Positions 9,416 through 17,600 of a stretch of 45,769 nucleotides of DNA are shown piece after piece. Under the pieces are notes generated by a model that was not told the DNA's origin, made no database searches, and worked only from the letters and a program-made list of their open reading frames with translations. How positions within the stretch are numbered: the stretch's first letter is position 1; each line of letters begins with the position of its first letter. This stretch comes from Magnetococcales bacterium (GTDB lineage Bacteria > Pseudomonadota > Magnetococcia > Magnetococcales > JADFYX01): the NCBI GenBank assembly GCA_015231305.1, contig JADGBW010000012.1, positions 1 through 45,769 of the forward strand, given 5' to 3'. The position numbers and the translations under genes were made by a program.

Positions 9416-11122
9416 TCACTCTTTATTATCCACAACAATTTTGTACCTATTTTTTTTGCCCTGTTGTTGCAGATATTGATTTACCTCTTTTTTTAGCTCT
9501 ATCATTTGCAACTCTCGTCCTATGGCTAGTTTTCTAAAGCGTGCTAGATCTTCATATTTTTCCTGTAGCTCATCTTCTGCCTGTTTTCTTGCACTAAAAT
9601 CTGCGGCATAGGTTGCAACCCCCATCGCCTCACCAGTATCACTGCGCAATAGAGATAGAGTTAACAAAACTTGAATTTTATTACCATTTTTAGTCAACAA
9701 ACTGCTTTCAACACCCCTAATTTCTTTGCCTACAAGGCATGAAGCTAATAGCTTATCTGCTTGTTCGTGACGACTTACTGGAAGCAAAGCTTTAATAGTC
9801 TGCCCTAATAGCTCCTCTTTTTTCCAGCCAAATACCCGTTCTGCCTCACGGTTTATGTTGGTTATTTTGCCGTTTAAATCCTCAATTATCATGGGGTCGG
9901 AAGCATCACGGAATACTTTTGACATCTGCGCTAAAGCGGCTTCTGCCTCTTTTATGCCTGTAATATCGGTACTCATGGAGATGTATTGATAAGGTTTTTT
10001 TGTCTTATCATCGATAAAAGGCACAATGGTGGACCTTAACCACAATGGTTTACCCTCTTTGGTGGAGTTTTTAATCTCACCCTGCCAAATTTCACCTTTA
10101 GAGATAGCCTGCCATAAATTATTATAAAATTCGATAGAGTGGTGTTGAGATTTTATCATTCTGTGGTTATTACCAAGTAGCTCATCTCTACTGTAACCTA
10201 TGGATTCTACAAATTTATCATTCAAATAGGTTATATTACCCTCAACATCTGCAATACTTACTATAGCGTGATGATCAAGTGCGATTTTTTGAAATTTTAA
10301 TATATTGTTAGCACTACGTAATTGTTCATTTATACGCTCTATCTGGTGGGAAAACTGGCTATAAACCACAAGCAGTACCACACCTACTATAAGACCAGTA
10401 ACACCTGTAATGGTAATTGCCATGTTAGTGGGGTCAAAACCCGAAACAGCAGTGCTTGTCACGTCCCCTTTCAGAAAATAGGCAGCACTCATTGCAGTAT
10501 AGTGCATACCAGATACAGCCGAACCCATAACCACAGCCGAAATTAGCAGGGCGTATTGTTCAATACCGGGTAGTAGTTTGATAATTCCATAGCGTACCCA
10601 TAGGGAAAGCACCGCCAAAACAACAGCTACAACTATAGATAGCAAAAACAGTTTTAAATCGTAACGCAAAAAAGCATCCATCTGCATAGCTGCCATGCCC
10701 GAATAGTGCATCACCCCTATGCCACCACCAAACAGAACACCACCAAATAGCAGTGTGCGCCAACTATCACTTTGTTTACTAATTAAATGTAGGCTAAATA
10801 TCCCAGCAAAAACGCCAGGCAACATGGATAAAGCAGTGATATAAGGGTTGTAGGTAATGCCACAAGGAACACTAAAGCCCAGCATACCAATAAAGTGCAT
10901 AGACCAAACACCCATACCCAAGGTTGCTCCACCCAAGGTAACCAAAAAAAAGCGTCTTTTTTCATTGTCAACACGACCAGCAAGCTGCACAACCAACAAA
11001 GCGGTATAAGAGACAATAACCGCAATGACAATAGAAAGCGCCACAAGCCCCACATTGTGACTGCCTATATACAACTGGCTAGTAGCTGGAATTTGCGTAA
11101 TAAAAGCTAGAGGATTAGCCAT
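9416..11122 (-). CDS. MHYT-PAS-PAS membrane sensor without output domain
   Basis: The 568-aa protein has an N-terminal MHYT integral membrane domain (~15-265). It shows the three repeats that define the family: GVWSMHFIGML, GIGVMHYSGMAAM and SGMHYTAMSAA. MHYT domains are proposed to bind a metal and sense O2, CO or NO. Two PAS domains follow (~275-395 and ~400-515), with PAC motifs STDITGIKEAE and AADFSARKQAE. The end is a charged helix, RKLAIGRELQMIELKKEVN, which in relatives leads into a kinase or GGDEF domain; here the protein stops about 20 residues later. So it has sensing but no visible catalytic output, and may act through the adjacent kinase or receiver genes. GGAG lies 11 bases before the ATG. 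Confidence 0.88.
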   Translation of the reverse strand: MANPLAFITQIPATSQLYIGSHNVGLVALSIVIAVIVSYTALLVVQLAGRVDNEKRRFFLVTLGGATLGMGVWSMHFIGMLGFSVPCGITYNPYITALSMLPGVFAGIFSLHLISKQSDSWRTLLFGGVLFGGGIGVMHYSGMAAMQMDAFLRYDLKLFLLSIVVAVVLAVLSLWVRYGIIKLLPGIEQYALLISAVVMGSAVSGMHYTAMSAAYFLKGDVTSTAVSGFDPTNMAITITGVTGLIVGVVLLVVYSQFSHQIERINEQLRSANNILKFQKIALDHHAIVSIADVEGNITYLNDKFVESIGYSRDELLGNNHRMIKSQHHSIEFYNNLWQAISKGEIWQGEIKNSTKEGKPLWLRSTIVPFIDDKTKKPYQYISMSTDITGIKEAEAALAQMSKVFRDASDPMIIEDLNGKITNINREAERVFGWKKEELLGQTIKALLPVSRHEQADKLLASCLVGKEIRGVESSLLTKNGNKIQVLLTLSLLRSDTGEAMGVATYAADFSARKQAEDELQEKYEDLARFRKLAIGRELQMIELKKEVNQYLQQQGKKNRYKIVVDNKE

Positions 11123-11220
11123 AAGGGTTAGTGCTCCACTACAATTTTACAAAATTTCACAGATAGACAAACCCCAACTAATTTATAAAAAACAAAGCAG
11201 ATGATAAGTAACAATTAAAC

Positions 11221-11589
11221 CTAAGTACAGCTTAAAATAAGTGCTTTTAAAGCAACAGGGTCTACTGGTTTTGTAATGGTTCCTACTGCTCCAAACTCTT
11301 TCTCTTTAGTTTTATCGGCATCTTTACCTGTTACAAATATAATCGGAATTTTTGCAGTTGCTGGCTCCACCTTTAAACGGCGACAAACCTCATAGCCGTC
11401 CATACCCGGCATCAATACATCTAATAAAATAAGGTCTGGACAATTTTTTGCTGCAACCTTCAAGGCTTTTTCCCCATTGAGTGCCACCTTTAGGCGATAT
11501 TCAGCCTTTAAAAGTCCACTTAACAGGTCAATATTTTCCGGTGCATCATCTACAATTAAAATAGTTTTTTTATCTTTTGCAACATTCAT
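11221..11589 (-). CDS. Single-domain receiver (CheY-like)
   Basis: The 122-aa stand-alone receiver has the acidic pair IVDDAPEN, phospho-acceptor D57 in DLILLDVLMPGMDG, the switch Thr in FVTGKD and the TKPVDP lysine. The usual GADDY before the Lys is replaced by GAVGTI, and the last helix is short, so the protein ends right after the domain. It closely resembles the receiver of the 499-aa regulator (same DDAPENxDxLSG and VALNGExALK blocks). It begins 15 bases after the stop of the 2819-aa kinase and probably shuttles phosphate from that kinase's HPt or competes for it. Confidence 0.9.
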   Translation of the reverse strand: MNVAKDKKTILIVDDAPENIDLLSGLLKAEYRLKVALNGEKALKVAAKNCPDLILLDVLMPGMDGYEVCRRLKVEPATAKIPIIFVTGKDADKTKEKEFGAVGTITKPVDPVALKALILSCT

Positions 11590-11604
11590 ATATTAGCCAT
11601 TTTA

Positions 11605-14600
11605 CTAAGTGTTAAAATTATTAGATAAATTTTCAAGGTGCTCAATAGCCCCATCAAAATCATAACCTCCAACTGCTTTTTCTATTTTGTTCAAGCTGGA
11701 TGAATAAGGGCTGTTTGCCAGTTGTTCACTAAGCCTTTCTACCACCTCTATTGCTTCTGCATCATCATCTTCTAGTAGTTCACGCAAACGCTCTATATCT
11801 ACTTTTACCTTGGCTATATCAATGGGTTTATCATTATCGCTAGTGTTTGTATTGTTATTAGCAAGTGTAGCAATGGATGTTTGTACTATATCAAGATTTT
11901 GGGCTACCTCTGGCAATATTTTTCTTGCAGAGTCAATATCACCTTCTTTAATTGCTGACTCTAAAATAGTTGCAACCTTTTGCAGCTCTTGGGCCCCAAT
12001 ATTACCAGCTACACCTTTTAAAGTGTGAGCCAACCGCTCTGCTAACTCATGGTCACTATCATCAATAGCCATGGCTACCTGATCTGGCACTCCATTCTGA
12101 TTTTCACTAAATTTGTTCAGCAATTTTTTGTAGGATCTACTATTACCCCCTATACGGTCTAACCCAACCTCTACATTTATGCCGGGTAGTGGAGGCAATA
12201 TATCATCTTTTGCCGTATTTTTATTGGTAGTTGTGGCTACAGCAGCAACTGGGTTTGCTGGTGTAATCCACTTTGTCATGGTGTTGAACATCTCATACAC
12301 ATTTATTGGTTTACCAATGTGACCGTTCATACCTGCTTTTTCAGCTTTTTCTAAATCAGAAGACATCACATTTGCCGTCATGGCTATTATTGGTAAATCT
12401 TTAAATTTTTCTTGTTCTCTTATTTTACTAGCAGCAGTATAGCCATCCATAATTGGCATTTGTACATCCATTAACACACCATCAAAAACTTCACCTGAAT
12501 TTAGTATATCTAATGCTATTTGCCCATTTCCGGCTGTTTTGGCACTAATTCCACCATTTGCTAATAGCTCTAAGGCCAGTTCTTGATTTATTTCATTATC
12601 TTCTACAAGTAATAGGTGCGCCCCCCTCAAAGCTTGCATAGCCACAGTATTTTCTTGAGAATGTCGTGCTACGCCATCTTCACGAACAACCCCCCTACCC
12701 AACACTTCACCAATTGCATCAAGAAGTGAAGAAGGAGTAACAGGTTTGGATAGTATAGAGTTAATAACTACCCCCTTTTGTTCTGCTACCTGCATGGCTT
12801 CATCTCGCCCATATGCTGTAACCATTATAACAGCAGGGGGAGCTTCATCGGCCTCTGTTTGTAGTTGCTCCATACAAGACACCCCATCCATACCGGGCAT
12901 TTTCCAGTCCATAAGCACAATATCAAAAGCAATTTGTTTTGCTTTAGCGTTAGCAACCTCTTTTAAAGCAGCATTTCCATCATTAACAACAACTACCTCC
13001 ATGCCAAAGCTCACAGCCATGGTAGAGAGAATTTCACGAGCGGATGCATTGTCATCTACCACCAGCACCTTTAAGCCTGATAACTCCTCTCTCTTTACTA
13101 TCATTCTTGGTTTTGGGTTAGCTTGAATACCCAAACGGGCGGTAAACTGGAAACTACTGCCAACCCCAGGTTCACTTTCAACCCAAATATCACCTTGCAT
13201 CATCTGGGTTAAACGTTTGGAGATAGTCAAACCAAGACCAGTACCACCATATTTACGTGATGTAGAGCTATCTGCCTGACTGAATGATTTAAACAGCTTG
13301 CCACGCTGCTCGGTTGTCATGCCTATGCCTGTATCACGCATATTAAAATGCAACAGTGCGGTTTTATCTCCTATTTCTTTAATTTTAGTTTCAAGTACAA
13401 TTTCACCTTTTTCTGTAAACTTAACCGCATTGTTGCCTAAATTAACCAAAATTTGCCCTAGTCTTAATGGGTCACCAACTAGAGCTGTGGGAATATCAGG
13501 TGCAGTATCAAAAAGCAGTTCTACCCCTTTATCTTCAGCTTTTAAGCCCACAAGGTTAGCAAGATTATCCAGCACATCTTCTAAATGAAAATCCACCGCC
13601 TCCATATCTAGCTTGCCTGCTTCAATTTTAGAGAAGTCTAGAATATCGTTGATAATACCCAACAGTGCCTCAGCAGAACGGTTGACTTTTTCAATATAGT
13701 TGCGCTGTTTGTTGGTCAACTCAGTTTGCAGTGCTAAATATGACATACCAATAATGGCATTCATGGGGGTGCGAATTTCATGGCTCATGTTAGCTAAAAA
13801 GTCTGACTTGGCTTTGTTAGCCTCTTCAGCAATGGTGCGAGCCTTTGCCAGATCTTTTTCTGCTGCTTTTTGCATGCTTATGTCATACATCCAGCCAAGG
13901 TTTGCTGCTTCACCCTGATAAACAGTGTGCATAAAAGTTGCTAGCACTTCTCTTATTTCACCATCAGGGCCATTAATTGCCATCTCCACATCCCTGGCAA
14001 CTCCATCACGCTTCATAATATCAAATGCTGCATCTCGCTGTTCTAGCTTGGCATAAATAGGGTCTACAGGATCACCAACATTAATAGAGGAAATCTCCTT
14101 TATGCGTTGATTGCCAAAAACTAAATCTCTTTTAGAGTTAACTATACCAACAGCTATAGGTGCAGATGCCAACATCTCTTGCAGTCGCTGCTCCCCTTCC
14201 CTAAAACGTTCTTCACTCTCTTTTAACAACTGCTCTGCCGCTTTTTGTTCTGTTATATCTTGGTAAACCCCATACATATATTTAACCTTGCCATCTTCAT
14301 CTCGAACTAACTTTCCTGCTGCATGTAGCCATATAATTTTGCCATCAACAGGACGTTTGTAAGCATATATGGAGTCATATTTCTTATATTTTCCATCAAT
14401 TGCCCCTTGGTAACGCTCTGCTGTCTCTTCTGATGCTGCAACGTTGGCTTCTACAAGTCGTGAAAACCACTCATCTTGCAGGTGATAACGCCCATCTTCC
14501 CGCAGCTCTTCTCCTAACATCCTAGCTGCCCGTTCCGATTGATAATAAAAATCTGGCTCACTGTAATCTACATGCCAATATCCGCTATTGGTTAGCTCTA

Positions 14601-17600
14601 GGGCAATATCACTTAAGAAATTATTGCGCTTGATCTCCTCCTCCATAGCTTTACGTTCTGTTATATTTTCAAAGGCAATTGCTGCTCCACCTCCTGCCTC
14701 TATCTTAATGGGTGCTGCACTAACACTTATCCAAACCAAATCGCCTTGGGGACGATAAACACCCATTTCAACATTAAAAATCATACCTTCACCAGCAATT
14801 ACCCTTGATGCCGGATACTCCTCAACTGGCATATCTGTGCCATCTGGTCTAATAATGCGCCAATTTCCTTCTCGCAGACCTCGCATTTTATGTTCATCTT
14901 TACTAACACCTAAAACATCCTCTGTAATTGAGTTTGCTTCGAGAATTTCTCCCTCTTTGCTGAACATAACCACACCAATAGGCAGTGCCTCAAAAAGAGC
15001 GTTAAGTTTCTCTTGAGAACGCCTTATTTTATCCTCACTCTCTCTTTTAGCCTCTTCAGCTTTAACCCGCTCGGTTAAATCATGTAATACCACCATGAGA
15101 GCAGTCCGACCTTCTAAATCAATAGTATTGAGATTTACCTCTACTGGTAATTCATCTCCATTTTTCTTCTTATGCATCCAGTCAAAACGTGTCCAACCTT
15201 TCGCAAAAGCTTCCTCTACATGTTCAGTTGAGCGTTTTTTAGACTCTCGTCCATCAGGTTGAAACTCGGGTGATATTTCTAATGGGCTGCATTGCAGTAG
15301 GTCTTCTTTGTTAGCAAACCCAAGTAGGTTAACAGCAGCTTTATTGCAAGCAACAAAGTTACCATCATCATATATCAGGTTAGGGTCCACAGAGGCTTCA
15401 AACAGTACTTGAAAACGCTCCATACTCGCCTTTAAATCTGCTTCAGCATCTTTTGCTTTGGTTACATCAGCTGTCATGGCAACAAAGTGGGTTACCTCAC
15501 CATCTTCATTGCTAACAGGGGCAATAGAAATTGAACCCCAATAGTGAGTTCCATCTTTACGGCGATTAAGAATTTCGCTCTGCCACACACCACCTTGTAA
15601 AATACTATCCCACATCTCTCTATACTGCTCTTTTGTGGTCTCTCCACTTTGTAATATGCTTGGGTTGCGACCAATTGCCTCTTGGCTACTGTAGCCAGTT
15701 ATTGTTGTAAATGTTGGGTTTACGTACTCTATAACCCCTTTTATATTGGTTATAACAACACATAGGGGGCTTTGCTCAACTGACTGCACAAGTTTACGCA
15801 ACTCTTTGGTGCGCTCATCAACCAACAGTGTTAGATATTCTTTGGTTTTATCCCCCAGCCAAATACCCATGCTGGTGGAAAATAGAGAAAGAATAACCGT
15901 TAAACCAAGTGCACCAAGAACTAAATTTCGTACAATATAATAGTTTTGTAGTGCTACATCTTTATCAACTTCTGTCGCCAGCCCTATACCAAGATGTGGA
16001 GAGTACCGCCAAACACCAAAAACTTTCACACCGCGATAATCACGGTAGCCTTCAATGTTAATTCCGTTATGTTTTGCTGTTACTTCTGCTGCCATTAAAG
16101 TTAAAGGCCATGACTCTTGTTTGTTAGCTGGCACAAATCCCGTTAGTAAATTTCCACCAGGGTCGGCAACTCTAAAGCCAAAACTATCTGTATTAAATAG
16201 TCTGTTTATATCATCTTCAAAACGTGATTCTGTAATAAAATGCCCGCTGTTATCTACTGCATAGGTCTCGCCAGTATTCATTAAACGGCCTGAACGTGTA
16301 ATGCGATTAATAGCTGTATTTGGAGAAAAACGAACGGTTAATACACCTATGATTTTATTGTTATTTTTACGGATAGGTGTTGCTATAAACATTGTCGTGG
16401 CTTTTTTATCTATGTTGCCGTTAATATCCTTAAGTGGCACATCAGAAATTGAAGGTGGAATAAACACAGTTTCACCAGCAAAAGCCCGTTTTAGTAGCTC
16501 TGGGTACTGAGTAGCAATAAGATTTTTTATACCAAGGTTGCTGTCTCGCATAGAACCAACACTGGTATAATTTGGATCTATAATAAAAAATCCTTTTGCT
16601 CTCATTCTGGCTAGGCGTGGGTTTATAAGTTCACGAATTTGGGCAAGGTTGGTATTTTTTTTAAGGTCATCTCTATTTGTAGATGACTGCAAAAGACGAC
16701 TGGCTAAGGTTATTAACTCTGGGTTGTTTGCAATATCAATTACATAATCTTCATGGCCTTCCAACCATGTTTCTAATGATTGCAGAACCGCTTTATTAAT
16801 AACCGTAAGCTCATCACCCACACCAGTTCGTATGTCAGTATTTATTCGCTTAAGAGACAACAGTGCCAAAGCAATTACCGCTGTTAAAAAAAGCACCATT
16901 GCTGCTACTCCCACCCGTCTTATTTTGGGGGAGTTAAATAGCTCTGCTCCTCGTTGAGCTGGCAGACGACTTAAAAGGCGAGGAATAACAAGGACAAAGG
17001 CAACAAGCACCGCAGCTAAAGCAATCCAAGCTAACATCAATCCATAATTAAGTTCACTCTTTAAAACAGGTAGAGAGTCCTCTTTTACTACTAACTCATC
17101 TTCAGCATAAATTGGGTCTACCAAACCAAACCATTTATTATAGATCTTGTCATATTGACCAGTTGACTTGACCATACTAAGACCCTGGTTTAAATGTACT
17201 AAAAGCTCAGAATTGCCTTCTTGAACCGCAAAACCAACCCCCCGTTCTGATATTTTTATTGGTGGGCCAGTAATTTCAATGTTGTCTAGGGCCAAATCTT
17301 TGATTAACAACAGGCTAGAAAGCCTAGTACCAAAAAGTGCATCCCCCTGTCCTTCTGAAAGCTTTTTAAGTGCTTCAGATAGAGATTTTGTTAAAATTAG
17401 GTTATGGGTAAAACCACGTTTTGTAAGATATTCGTGAGTAGCATCTCCCTTCATGACAATAACATCACGGTCTCGCAGTGCATCTAGTGATTTAATGCTT
17501 TTTTCACCCTTACGAATAAAAATGGCTGAATATGCTGCTGTATGGGAGGTTGAAAAATCGAATACCTTATCTCGTTCAGCAGAATAAGCAACTAGGGGTA

